Virus record (IMG/VR): IMGVR_UViG_3300004279_000003
Span: 1-34,296 of that record
Reading direction: 5' to 3' (one strand)
DNA from: a virus
DNA: 34,296 nucleotides
Made by a program: the position numbers and the translations under genes. The notes beneath the pieces were generated by a model. It was not told where the DNA came from and did not search any database. It saw only the letters and a program-made list of their open reading frames with translations. Below, one piece after another: positions 16,015 through 28,800 of the stretch (positions are counted from its first letter, which is position 1; each line of letters opens with the position of its first letter).

Positions 16015-17676
16015 ATGTTTTCAATAGGGATATCTTGTTATTATCACGACTCGTCTTTATGTTTATTTAAAGACGGGAAATTAATATTCGCGTGTGAAGA
16101 AGAGAAATTCACAGGAGTAAAACATGACTATAGTTTTCCTAAAAATGTACTAAACTATGTTACAAAAAAGTATTCTTTAACAAAGGAAAATGTGGAGGTG
16201 GTTTGTTTTTATGAGGATGTCGAATTGAAGAGTCAAAGAGTTAAAGAATATTCAAAAAAACAATTACTAACCAAACCCCTATTATCAATTAGAAGAGTAT
16301 GGGAATCTTATAGAAATAGACGAGAGTTAAAAAAACTACTACCCAATATTTCTGATAATATCTTTTTCTCAAAACATCATCATTCACACTTATATTATTC
16401 ATCATTTAGTTCTCCTTATAAAACCTCCGCAGTGGTTTCTATCGATGGTGTTGGGGAATACGACACAACAACCATATCTAAATATGATGGGGGTGTTTTA
16501 GATGTTGAAACCATTTCATCTTACCCACATTCTTTAGGTTTATTTTATTCCGCAATGACATCCTTCTTAGGGTTTAAACCCAATGAAGGAGAATATAAAG
16601 TTATGGGATTAACATCTTATGGGAATAAAACAAAGTTGGTTGAGAAGGTTAGTGAATTAATAAAATTCGAAAACGGAGAAATAAAATGTAATTTAAAATA
16701 TTTTAATTGGCATAAATCTGATAAGATTATGTACAACTATGATTTATCTGAATTATTGGGTTTGTTACCAAGGACCCCCGATGAAAAAATAAAAAAAATA
16801 CATAAAGACTTATCATATGCGGTTCAACATGTATATGAAAAGGTGTTGTTTGATCTTTTAGATTATGTTGGTAAAAAGTATCAGACAAGTAATCTATGCT
16901 TGGGTGGTGGATGTGCATATAATGGATTGGCAAATGGTAAGATATATCGAAACACCGGATTTAGGAAGGTATGGGTACCACCAGCACCATCTGATGCGGG
17001 GTCCTCTATAGGTTCTGTAATTAATTATTATATTAATAATGGGGCGAATGTTAAGATACCTAATACCCCATTTTTAGGTCCTTCATATACCGTAAATTCA
17101 AAATCTAAGAAATACTTGGGTAATAGGAGAACCATGTATCTGAATAACCAAAATATATATAGGATAGTTGCCAAACAAATTAGAAAAGGTAAAGTCGTCG
17201 GTTGGTTTAGAAATGAAATTGAATTTGGTGCGAGAGCATTAGGGAATAGATCAATTTTGGCTGACCCAACAAATCCTAAAATGAAGGATAGGATAAATAA
17301 AATGGTAAAAAAGAGGGAAGGGTTTAGACCTTTTGCACCTATGGTGACTAAAGAAAGACAACATGAATATTTTATAATGAATGACGATTTGAGATATATG
17401 AATCAGGTTGTTGAGGTTCGTGACCAATATAGGGACATTCTTGTCTCCACAACTCATGTTGATGGTACCGCACGAGTACAAACAGTTTATCAAGATAATG
17501 AGATACATAATCTTTTAAGGGAATTTGAGAATTTGACATCGTACCCTATACTATTAAACACGTCATTCAACATTAAAGATAAGACTATGGTTTTAACCCC
17601 TAAAGATGCGTTAGAAACATTTGATTCAACAGATATTGATGTATTAGTCTTAAATAATATTGTAATTTTTAAATAA
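16015..17676 (+). CDS. Carbamoyltransferase (NodU/CmcH family)
   Basis: The 553-residue enzyme transfers a carbamoyl group from carbamoyl phosphate, through carbamoyl adenylate, to a hydroxyl of a sugar or small molecule. The N-terminal domain starts MFSIGISCYYHDSSLCL, carries the metal/His motif HHHSH (121-125) and SIDGVGEYDTT (142-152). A glycine-rich LGGGCAYNGLANGKI follows near residues 298-312. The C-terminal Carbam_trans_C domain is marked by GWFRNEIEFGARALGNRSIL (about 396-415) and GFRPFAPMV. All expected motifs are intact and the length matches NodU. It follows the sugar dehydrogenase by 8 bases, so a carbamoylated sugar in the same glycan is likely. Confidence 0.95.
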   Translation: MFSIGISCYYHDSSLCLFKDGKLIFACEEEKFTGVKHDYSFPKNVLNYVTKKYSLTKENVEVVCFYEDVELKSQRVKEYSKKQLLTKPLLSIRRVWESYRNRRELKKLLPNISDNIFFSKHHHSHLYYSSFSSPYKTSAVVSIDGVGEYDTTTISKYDGGVLDVETISSYPHSLGLFYSAMTSFLGFKPNEGEYKVMGLTSYGNKTKLVEKVSELIKFENGEIKCNLKYFNWHKSDKIMYNYDLSELLGLLPRTPDEKIKKIHKDLSYAVQHVYEKVLFDLLDYVGKKYQTSNLCLGGGCAYNGLANGKIYRNTGFRKVWVPPAPSDAGSSIGSVINYYINNGANVKIPNTPFLGPSYTVNSKSKKYLGNRRTMYLNNQNIYRIVAKQIRKGKVVGWFRNEIEFGARALGNRSILADPTNPKMKDRINKMVKKREGFRPFAPMVTKERQHEYFIMNDDLRYMNQVVEVRDQYRDILVSTTHVDGTARVQTVYQDNEIHNLLREFENLTSYPILLNTSFNIKDKTMVLTPKDALETFDSTDIDVLVLNNIVIFK

Positions 17677-17795
17677 TGTTTAGAAAAATAATTAGATGGT
17701 TTAAAGACCGTAAAGAAAAAAAGAAATTAGAAAAACGGTTCAAGGAAAAAATGAAGAAGTTGAAGGATAGAGACCCATTTTTTTACAAACATTAA
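17676..17795 (+). CDS. Small 39-residue highly basic protein
   Basis: This short frame starts with an ATG sharing one base with the carbamoyltransferase stop (TAATG) and stops one base before the next ATG, exactly filling the 120-base gap. The product opens MFRKIIRWFKDRKEKKKLEK and ends DRDPFFYKH. It is a single strongly basic amphipathic helix followed by an aromatic tail. Short basic peptides ending in DPF-x-YK look familiar to me from marine phage genomes, but I cannot name the family. The helix could bind membrane or nucleic acid. The perfect fit between two genes supports it being real. Confidence 0.75.
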   Translation: MFRKIIRWFKDRKEKKKLEKRFKEKMKKLKDRDPFFYKH

Positions 17796-17796
17796 T

Positions 17797-19023
17797 ATGA
17801 AGGTTGTACATACATATGTGGATAAGATAGGTATAATATGGAAAGAATTATTATACACACAATATCTCAGTGCCATATTAGCAAAAAAACATTACGGTAA
17901 TATAACTTTTTATGGTGACGTTGAGGAATGCAGACAAGTTATTGACTTAGGTTTACCTTATGATGAGGTGAACGATAAAATAGTGAAGAGAGTGGACTCA
18001 AATACATGGAGTATACCCAAATTAAAAGTGTACGAATCAATGAATGAATCTTTTCTACATATTGATACCGACACACTACTATTTAATAAAATAATATTTG
18101 ATACATATGATCAAAATTATCTGTTCAGTCACATAGATATGCACACACCGTCAGATTTGTCTAAGAACGAACTTATATCTGAACTTTATAAATATTACTC
18201 TAATCCACCCTATAAAAATCCTGAAAACATTAAGAATAAAAATAATTACTTTTATATTAATAAAACATATTCAAAACTATTCTTTGATCTAATTTTTTCA
18301 AAAGAAAATGGGAGTACCCTATTCGATTCTTACGGGTCTTTTGAAACAATTCCAAACATGAACATCGTTTATATTAAAGACCATAAATCGTTCTCTAAAG
18401 TGTGTCGAGATACAATAAATCATTACATTAAACATAGTGGTAATATTGATAACGAAGAATACGGGTCATGTTATATAGAACAATTAATGTTACACACAAA
18501 CTTAAGAATAAGTGACAAAAAATATAGGAAATCATCGGACAAAAATAATCATGTTATTTTTAATGACATACCAACGATACAAGTAGACGCACATAACAAT
18601 GTACCCAACATTAATGACGTTAAATTTCCATTTAGATTACATAACATTAAGGGTAAACATTTTAATTACGGAGATGGTGAGGTGATAACAAAATTATCTA
18701 AAATTAAGAATTATAGTAAACTAACTAAAAAGAAAAAAATAGATAAAATAACAATTAAAGATAGAGAAAATATTTTGGATTTTCTAAACCAAGAGTTCAA
18801 CGGGTTTTTCCATGTAACTTATATGAAATGGTACGATATTATGCAAGTTTATGTAATTCATAGATTGAGAATGGAGGTTGGGGATGACAAAATAAGAGAA
18901 ATACATAAATATTTTAAATCAAGACATATAAAACTCAATTTACCGTCTATTTCGGGAGGTGAGAAATTATATTCAGAATTAACGGGTTTTAAATTCGATT
19001 TAAGTAAAAAAAATATCATATGA
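17797..19023 (+). CDS. Glycosyltransferase-like protein (DxD, DUF6734-like)
   Basis: The 408-residue protein contains SIPKLKVYESMNESFLHIDTDTLLF (72-96), with DTD at 90-92. This is the pattern 'PKL-helix-FLHIDxDxxL' seen in the DUF6734-like group of GT-A-related proteins that I associate with Bacteroidota. The C-terminal third is lysine-rich and helical (around residue 305, LTKKKKIDKITIKDRENI). No signal peptide or membrane segment is evident. It follows the small basic gene by one base and overlaps the SGNH gene by ATGA. It is likely a sugar transferase of the cassette, but the donor is unknown and the family assignment is from memory. Confidence 0.6.
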   Translation: MKVVHTYVDKIGIIWKELLYTQYLSAILAKKHYGNITFYGDVEECRQVIDLGLPYDEVNDKIVKRVDSNTWSIPKLKVYESMNESFLHIDTDTLLFNKIIFDTYDQNYLFSHIDMHTPSDLSKNELISELYKYYSNPPYKNPENIKNKNNYFYINKTYSKLFFDLIFSKENGSTLFDSYGSFETIPNMNIVYIKDHKSFSKVCRDTINHYIKHSGNIDNEEYGSCYIEQLMLHTNLRISDKKYRKSSDKNNHVIFNDIPTIQVDAHNNVPNINDVKFPFRLHNIKGKHFNYGDGEVITKLSKIKNYSKLTKKKKIDKITIKDRENILDFLNQEFNGFFHVTYMKWYDIMQVYVIHRLRMEVGDDKIREIHKYFKSRHIKLNLPSISGGEKLYSELTGFKFDLSKKNII

Positions 19024-19793
19024 AGAAAGTAATTGTCTCCGGCTGTAGTTTCACTTTTGAAGATTGGAATTGGCCTAAGTTTTTAATAAAACATTTAAAG
19101 ATACGTAAAGAAAATCTTAATAATGTTGGTATGGCATCCCAAGGAAATGGTCTAATTTCTAAAAAACTAATTTATGCAGTAAATAAAGAATTAGAAACCA
19201 CAAAACCTGAGGATATTTTAGTTGGGGTTATGTGGAGTGGTGTTGATAGATTTGATTTTCATAGTGAGAATAACTATAGTAGTGATAATTGGGGTAATAA
19301 CGGACATGTTAGTCATATTGACAACCCTACTAAAGTTGCTGTAGAAAAAAAGTGGTATTTCATAAATCCAGGGTGGGATGGTTTAGAGAATCCACACCCA
19401 CTTATGAAATCATATTACGAATATTTTCATTCCGATATTGGTATGTTAATTAACACAATACACTCCATACTATTAGTTCAATGGTACTTAAAGGAAAAAG
19501 GAATAAAATACTTTATGACGACATTTATGGATATATTTAATAGATATCCTAAAAATATTTTAGAGTCTGAAGACGTGAGTTACCTATTAGAATTAATAGA
19601 TTTCAATAATTTCTTAAATGTTGATGGTTGTTATGAATACGTATCCAAAAATTTCCCATCAGGTATGCCTAACTCCGAAAACCCAGGTATTCATCCATTA
19701 GAGTCGGGCCATAAGTATTTCACAGATACCGTAATAATCCCCCACCTTAATAAAATGGGAATAAAATCAAATAGCGATAGGGACCTAATATAG
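19020..19793 (+). CDS. SGNH/GDSL hydrolase-like protein
   Basis: The 257-residue protein begins KVIVSGCSFTFED, with Ser10 as candidate nucleophile in the phage-type GCSF version of block I. NVGMASQGN gives Gly37 and Asn43 for the oxyanion hole. The C-terminal GIHPLESGHKYF (223-234) supplies His225 in the position of the catalytic His. The block I-G-N-H order matches SGNH enzymes, which remove or transfer acetyl groups on sugars. As the last gene of the cassette it may trim or acetylate the glycan. The usual Asp is replaced (IHP instead of DxxH), so the triad may be modified. Confidence 0.7.
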   Translation: MKKVIVSGCSFTFEDWNWPKFLIKHLKIRKENLNNVGMASQGNGLISKKLIYAVNKELETTKPEDILVGVMWSGVDRFDFHSENNYSSDNWGNNGHVSHIDNPTKVAVEKKWYFINPGWDGLENPHPLMKSYYEYFHSDIGMLINTIHSILLVQWYLKEKGIKYFMTTFMDIFNRYPKNILESEDVSYLLELIDFNNFLNVDGCYEYVSKNFPSGMPNSENPGIHPLESGHKYFTDTVIIPHLNKMGIKSNSDRDLI

Positions 19794-19884
19794 AAAAAAT
19801 TTATTTAGTGGTTATAAATCTTACCAAAACCAAATTACTATTGAATTATAAAGTATTTATCTAATAAGAAAAACGTTTATATAG

Positions 19885-22800
19885 ATGAATATATTTGATC
19901 CACACATTACAGGATCCCTATCCGTCTCCGCATCGGCGGAAATACAAGGGGATTTAACAGTACAAGGAACTATCTATGGTACTGCACAGATTGACGGAAG
20001 TGTTGATAATGCAATAAGTGCATCACACGCCGCCTCCTACTTACTCACATCAAGTTTTAATGATTATAAAAATACCGCAGCTACTACTGGAAGTAATGTA
20101 TTCATTGGGGATCAAACAATTAGTGGATCATTGTTACCTCAAGGAACACTTACTCATGATTTGGGTAGCGATACTAAAAGATGGAATGATATATATTTAG
20201 CGGGAAGTACTATTGATTTGGGTGGTACAAAAATAACTAAGAATAGTGATGGTGATGTACAACTTCACGATAGTGGTAACACCTTAAAAAGATTAATTGC
20301 GTCTGAAATTGAATTAGGTCACGGATCAAACAAGAAAGTTCTTAAAGTAAATAATGGTCGTTTAAAGTTAATGGCCACTAACGACAGTGATGAAGAGTTA
20401 GCTCAATTATCGGGTTCGTTCACTGGTTCTTTTAGGGGAGATGGTAGTGGTTTAATTAATGTTCCCGCAAGTGGGGTTACGGGTCTAAGTTTAGATCGGA
20501 TTGCAAGTACAACAGCAACCGCGTCGATATCCTCAGACAGTTTGATAACTAATGTTTCAATTATACCTAGTATCACAAATACAATTGATTTAGGTGCACC
20601 CGACAAGGAGTGGAGAGATTTATATCTTTCATCAGGGTCATTATATATAAATGGACAACAAGTACTCTCAACTACAGGTACTGAATTAAGAGTCACTACA
20701 GATAGTGGTGAATCAATAAAAATATTAGAAACGGGTTCTGATACTATCACACTACAAACAGTTGATGGTGATATTACATTAAGTTCTTCAGGAACGGGTA
20801 ACATAGAATTAGACGCACCTATACAAATAACAGCCGGTAACAAAGTAATATCTTCTGACGGAAACTCAATTGTTTTCGGTAATGGATTAATTGTAACAGG
20901 TAGTATAGATTTAACAGGGACTGTTGATGGAGTTGATATATCATTATTAAAAACAGATGTGGATGCTATTTTAGATTCTTCTGATGCTGATAAGAATTCA
21001 TTCGCAGAAATCGTAGGACTTATTAATAGTGTTGACACCACAAATGATGAAGCGTTTGCGGCCCATTATACTGCAAGTAATAATAGATTCACGTCGTTAG
21101 AAACGACAAGTGGGTCACACGATGGGAGGTTAGACCTATTAGAAACATTTACTGGTAGTGTGGATGGTACTATGAGATCTGACTTTAACACTCATACCGC
21201 ATCCAATGATTCAACCAACACAACACAAAATAGTAGGTTAAGTAGTTTAGAGACTAAAAGTGGTTCTTTGACTACAGATATTAAATCAAAACTAAATACG
21301 GAAAATGTTGTCTCAGGTTCTGAATTTGTTTTAAATTCAACCTCACCAATAACACAATATGTTGACGTTACCGTAACTGCAAGTGGTGGTGTATATTACA
21401 TAGATGGTGTAGAACAACAAATTGTCTCATTAGCAAAAGGACTAGTTTATAGGTTTGATGTATCTCACTCATCAAATTCAGGACACCCATTCAGATTTTC
21501 ATTAACTAACAATAGTCAATATACAGACGGTGTTACCGTAAATGGTACCGAAGGTTTATCAGGAGCATACGTTCAAATAGTTGTAAATCAAGATACCCCA
21601 CAAACATTATTATATTATTGTACCAACCATAATGGTATGGGTAACAAAGTTTTTGTCGGTGGAGCAGGTGATACAGATTCAATCACCGAAGGAACAACCA
21701 ATCTTTATTATACAGATGATAGAGTTAAAACTAAATTAAATACAGAAACCGTAATTAGTAGTTCCATACAAGTGGATATTACTGGAACAACTAATTATAA
21801 TTTGGTTGATGGTAGGTTAGACAGTATAGAATCCTTTACCGCAAGTATCGATGACACATATGCAACTGATACTGATTTAACCACTTTGAGAGGTGATTTA
21901 AATACTTATACCTCATCCAACGATTCTACCAATATTACTCAAAATAGTAGATTAGGTAGTTTAGAAACAACAAGTGGTTCACACGATGGTAGGTTAGACA
22001 GTATAGAATCATTCACGGCAAGTATCGATGACACATATGCAACCGACTCGGATATAACTAATCTAAGAGGTGATTTAAATACTTATACCTCATCCAACGA
22101 TTCAACTAACACATCACAAAACAATAGGTTAGGTTCTTTAGAAACCAAAACTGGTAGTTTAAATACAGATATATCTAACCTAAGGGGTGATCTAAATACT
22201 TACACTTCGTCCAACGAAACAGATAAACAAAACTTAAGTGGTAGGATAGACTCTTTAGAAACTAAGTCAGGAAGTTTAAGTGGTGATATTTCCACATTAG
22301 ATGGTAGAGTTGATTCTTTAGAAGTCGTAAGTGGATCACAAAAAACAAAATTAGGGGAACATAAAAACAGATTAGATTCTTTAGAAACTAAAACAGGTAG
22401 TTTAGAAGGTGATATTTCCACATTAAATGGAGATATTTCTACATTAGATAGTAGAGTCGATTCTATTGAAACCAAGACGGGTAGTCTATCCACAGACGTA
22501 TCTAACTTAGGTAATAGGGTAGATGCGTTAGAGGAGTTCACTTCGAGTATTGATGATACATATGCTACTGATACTGACGTAACAACACTTAGAACTGATT
22601 TAAATACTTATACCTCATCTAATAACACTACTAACTCAAACCAAGATCTTAGATTAGTTTCTTTAGAGACTGAAAGTGGTAGTATTAGAACAACTTTTAA
22701 TTCATATACATCTTCTAATGATAGTACTAATACAACCCAAAATAATAGGTTAAATAGTATAGAAACGACAAGTGGTTCACACGATGGAAGGTTAGATTCT

Positions 22801-25800
22801 TTAGAGACTAAGACTGGAAGTTTAAATGGTGATATTACAGGTTTAGACAGTAGATTAGACACGATAGAAGGTGGTTTAGAATTTACAGGGTCTAACGTAA
22901 CTATTAAGGGGGATCTTTTAATTAAAGGAACAGAAACAAGAGTAGATTCAACAACTGTCGAGATAGGGGATAACATTATATCTTTAAATGGTAGTGGAGC
23001 ACAAAATGCAGGTATCGAAGTTAGAGATAACACATCTCCTGACTTATTATCTGGTTCTTTAATATGGGACGGACAAACCAACTATTGGAAGGGTGGTCAA
23101 AAAGGATCTGAAGAAAGATTATTAGATAATACGGACTTAACCACTTTAGATAGTAGATTAGATGGTATTGAGGCGGAAACAGGAAGTTATCTTACAGATT
23201 ACAACAATGAATACACAACAGGAGCAACATTTAATAGTGGTAATGGTGTAATTACATTTAAAAGAAATGATGGTGACACATTTACTGTTGATATAGACGG
23301 TAGATTTTTAGACACAAGGGCACAAGTACATAGTGAATTATATAGTACAAATGGTGACGCTAATGATTATACAGAATTTGGTATATATAGAAATTTCGCG
23401 TCTAACGGACCTATCAGTGGTCACAACACAATATTACATGTATCTCAAACAGACGGTAATTATGGTTTCCAATTAGGGGGATCAACATTAGTTAATGGAG
23501 ACGGATTATACTTTAGAAATTTTGCGGGTACTAACACAATAACGGGATCAACATGGTATCATATTGCAACAAGAGATTGGGTTGGTGATCAAAATTACCT
23601 AACAGATTATAATGATGAATATACGACAGGTGCCACATTTAATAGTGGTAATGGTGTAATTACATTTAAAAGAAATGATGGGGATACATTTACTGTCGAT
23701 ATAGACGGTAGGTATTTAACAAGTTATTCTGAAACAGACACTTTAGATAGTGTGGTTGCAAGGGGTAATACCACCTCAAGAGGAATAACATTAGGTAGTG
23801 GATCACCATGGGCACCATTAGTAATTAACGCGAGTGCTGGTGAATCCTCCGCAAATGCCGGTGTGGCAATTGCATTAGATGGTACGGATTATAGTGAATA
23901 TGGATATAGGTTCAAAGCAAACGGTTCTAATTATTACCAAGTTTTATATGATGGTTCTGCAATTAATTGGAAACATTATAATAGTGGGTACACCACTAAA
24001 ATGTCATTATCTAATGGTGGTAACCTTACAGCGACTTCATTTATTAAGAGTGGTGGTACATCATCACAATTCTTAAAGGCGGATGGTAGTGTAGATTCAA
24101 ATACGTATTTAACACAACACCCACCAATTGCATCACCGGCATCTTCTAACAATAGTGGAAGAACATATATCCAAGATATTCTATTAGACGGTAATGGACA
24201 CGTAACAGGACTAACCACTGCCACTGAAACAGTAACAGATAGTGGTAATGACAATTACTACGTTGATGGTGTAGAATTTAATTTATCTACTGGTGTCTTT
24301 ACCGCAAGTGTTAATGGATCGACAAATCAAACCGTTGATTTAGATGGTAGATATGTAAAATTAGGTGGAGACACCATGACAGGTACTCTTACCGTACCTA
24401 CCGTACAAATGGGTAACGCAAGTTTTGGTAGGAGTGGTGACCAAAATCATGTACATTTTGTTGGAACCGCATTAATACCAAACACATCAACCACAGCCTC
24501 TAACTCAAATATGGGTACATCTACATACAGATGGAAAGGTGTTTATGGTGGTCTTGGTGATTTTAGTGGTGTTGTAACCGCATCAGGAGGTAATTCAGGA
24601 AATTGGAATACAGCATATGGATGGGGTGATCACTCTACCGAAGGGTATATCACAGGATATAGTGAAGTGGACACTTTAGATAGTGTAACCGATAGAGGTG
24701 CGACCACTTCGAATATTATTACTGTTGGTGGGGTAAACCTTAACGACGGTAATTCAATAATAGAGGAAGCGGCTGGTAATGCGTTTAGATTTAAAACATC
24801 TACAGGTTATATTGATATTGGTTCTAAGAACTCAGGGTGGATACATTTCGAAGGTAATAAACCATTCTATTTTGGTACTTCATCAACTGTCTTCGACGGA
24901 GATGTTAGACCATACACCAACAACACAAGAAGTTTAGGTTCGTCATCATATAGATGGTCAGGAATATACGCAAATGGTGGTGATTCATCACAATGGAATA
25001 CAGCGTACGGATGGGGAGATCATTCAACTGAAAATTATCTAAAAGAATATAATGATGAGTACACAACAGGAGCAACATGGAATGGTGGGACAGGAATTGT
25101 TACATTCACAAGAAATGATGGCGACACATACTCAGTAGATATATCATCAGCATTAACGGAAGTTACTGTTACAGGTGGTACATATAATGATGGTAACCAA
25201 ACATTAACATTAACAAAATCAGACGGGACTACTGTTGAAGTTACGGGATTTGCACTTGATAATACAAATAATTTTACAACGGGTGCAACGTTTAATACCG
25301 GTAACGGTATTATAACAGGAACACGTAATGGAGGTGATACATGGACTGTTGATATTGATGGTAGGTATTTACCACTAGATGGTGGTACTATTTCAAGCAG
25401 TAACACATATAGTTTAAAGTTAGAAAACTCAAGTAATGGGTTAGGTACGGGAATTGAATTTAGTGATAACCCAGGGACTGGTACACAAAGAGCATATATA
25501 ACACATTACCATGGTGACGGTTCTAGTTATGGTTCTGGTGCGTCTATAGTGTTATCAACAAATCAACCCACAATGACAATACTTGCCGATGGTAAGTTAA
25601 TGTACAAAGAAGGTATATACTCCAAACCGGCGACAGGTACAGGTGCGGGTACAAGAAAAGATACTAATTGGGATACCGCATATGGATGGGGTGACCACTC
25701 ACAAGTTGGATATATTACAGGATTTACAAATACAAATGAATTTACAACAGGTGCGACATTTAACACAGGTAACGGTATTATTACATTCACTAGAAATAAT

Positions 25801-28800
25801 GGTGGTGATACGTTCAATGTCGATTTAGATGGTAGATACGCACTAAGTTCACATAATCATGACGATAGATATTTCCAAGATAATAAAGGAAGTATAAGTT
25901 TAACAGGTGGTAATCCGTTTGATGATTCTAAGACAGAAACCAGAGTTACGGGTAGTGGAAGTTATGTCATAAATTACACGGGAGCGAGTGCACACCTATT
26001 TTCAAGTAATGTAGGTGGTTCAGCATCTATGTTTCAGATAGGTGCACACTATAACGGATCAGATTTTTACATGAGGACCAGAACGGACAGTTCAACATGG
26101 CAAACATGGAAACAATTATGGCACAGTGGTGATTTTAGTTCAACTAACATCTCACAATGGAATACAGCATATGGATGGGGAGATCATTCAGTAGCGGGAT
26201 ACACAGGTGACCAAGACTTAAGCGGTTATTTATTAAACACTACAGATACGTTCACAGGATCATTGACTGTCAATGGAGATATAAGGGGTGCGGGACAACA
26301 CTTAATATTGAATGCTGGTGAATCTTACGCTTACGCTACGGGACAAGGAAATGAATATGTTTATATCAATGCAGAACAAGGTCTTGAGGTTAATTCAGAA
26401 ACAGGTAATTGGTCAGGTGGATGGGCGGCAAGAAAAACAGCATTACTTAGGGGTGATTTACTTAGGTTAGATGGGGAAGACCTCACCAAAACAAACATAC
26501 AAAACTTTAAAACCGCATATGGATGGGGTGACCATTCAACAGAAGGGTATGTGAAAAATGACGAGTATACAACAGGTGCCACATTTAATAGTGGTAATGG
26601 TATAATCACATTTACAAGAAATGATGGTGACACATATACGGTTGATGTAGACAATAGATATCTACAATTGTCGGGAGGATCGTTATCGGGTAATCTTAAT
26701 ATGACAGGTACTAACCCAATGATAAAGTTTGTTCCGACAGGAACTAATGATGGTGCGGGTATTAGATTTAACTACACCAATAATGATGGTGAAATGGAGT
26801 TTTGGACTTCTGATGATTATAGTGAACCATTTGTTTGGAGAGCATACGATGTAGGTTTAGATGGGACTGGAAACTATCAAGAGTGGATGAAACTCTACCA
26901 AAAGAAACTTTATATTGACGGTGAGGAATTAAGTAAAACAAACATACAAAACTTTAAAACCGCATATGGATGGGGAGACCACAATACTGCAGGGTACATA
27001 ACAGGATATACCGATACTAATGAATATACGACAGGTGCCACTTTTAATGGTGGTTCAGGTACCCTTGAATTCACAAGAAATGATGGAGATACTTACAGTG
27101 TAAGTATAGCATCAGCCCTAATAGACGTTACTGTAACGGGTGGTACATATAACAGTGGTAATCAGATACTAACCTTAACCAAATCAAACGGAAGTACCGT
27201 AGATGTTTCAGGGTTTGCGGTTGATACAGATGTTAACTGGTATACGACAAGTGCATCATTCAATACGGGTAACGGTATTATAACAGGGACACACCATGGA
27301 GGTACATGGACTGTCGCTATTGATGGTAGGTATGGTTTAAAATCACTTTCAGAAAATAAAACATATACAAGTGGTGGTAATGCTGTTGGTTCCTATTTAG
27401 GTGGACACTACTCAGCTGGTGGTACAGAAAAACCAAATTCAGCAACGTTTGGATCAGGAAAACTGAAGATAGCGATGCTATCAAACACTAACCTTGGATT
27501 CGGGGGATCTTGGAATGATGTACTTTGGATTAGTGCATATAATGGTGGTGATGTAAAAGGGTCACACGCATTGGTGTTCGACAAGTACAGTACAAATGTT
27601 TACGTCTCTGACCAATCATACGACTCGGCGTCATGGGGTACTGGATACCAATTATGGCACACCGGACACTTTCAACAAAGTAGTATTAATAATTGGAATA
27701 CCGCATATGGATGGGGAGACCACTCAGCGGCAGGATATGCATCAGGTGACTTCCTACTAAAATCCGGTGGAACTATGAGTGGTGCCATTAACATGAACGG
27801 TAGTGGTATTAATATGGTTAATGGTTCAATAAGTAATGTTAACCATATTACAATTGCAGACCCAGGACCAACAGAAGGTATCGAATGGTTAGGTGGTAAC
27901 GGATTTAGAATTGTTGAATCACCAAATGATCTAACAACAAACAGTGGTGGTAACTTACAATTCGTTAAATCAAGTACAAGAATATTAACTTTAGGATCAA
28001 ATGGTCAGTCAGAATTTACTGATAAACTAACGTTGACATCATCCACATCGGGATCAACAATATTCGATATCCAAGGTACAAGTGGTCAGTTATTCTCAAT
28101 TACAGATGATTTAACAGGTGATTTATTTGCCGTCTCTGATTCGTCAGGTGTTCCAATTTTTAATGTTAATGCAAGTGGTGCTATTACTATTGACCCACTT
28201 GGTTCATTATACGTTGGAAACAATAAAGTAATTAACGGAAGTGGTAATATTGAGTTTGATGGACCTGTAACCACATCCAACCAAGGTAGAGGTATCTATT
28301 GGACAGGTTATGATAAAGAAGATACCACAGATTCCTCAGATACCGCACATATATTACACACAAGTAATAGTGGTGGATTGTCAGGTTCTGTCATTGAGAT
28401 TAAATCACATAACGATGCGACTGATGGTGTTAACTTTGTGGTTAATGGTAACAGTGCGGTTAGAATCAACGGTAACATTGTGGTTCACGCAGGTAACTAT
28501 ACTTCATACCAACAACACCCAACGATCACCGCGGCTACTTCTTCAGATAACTCGGGTAGAACATATATACAAGACATCTTATTAGATGGTAATGGACACG
28601 TTACGGGTGTTACAACAGCAACAGAGACAGTTACTGATAGTGGAAATGATAATGATATAGATTACATAAGTGGAGCTACGTTTGATGATGCTACAGGTGT
28701 AATTACAGGTACAGGAACAGGTAATGCTGGATTTACTGTCGATATTGATGGTAGGTATTTAACCTCTGAAAGTTATACAGCCCACGATAATATTACTGCG

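Noticed and set aside
19813-19820. TATAAATC as a late promoter for the giant fibre gene
   Set aside because: One mismatch to the T4-type core and 65 bases from the start; plausible position but not distinguishable from chance in this AT-rich gap.
20403-21041. A 212-residue open frame on the minus strand
   Set aside because: It is antisense to the fibre's repeat region, has Ser/Pro/Val-rich sequence produced by the complement of Thr/Gly/Asp-rich repeats, and shows no domain or coupled neighbour.
22608-23081. A 157-residue minus-strand frame with repeated LPVLVSKESNL
   Set aside because: The repetition is the mirror of the coiled-coil LETKTGSL repeats on the + strand; several similar shadows occur along the fibre gene.
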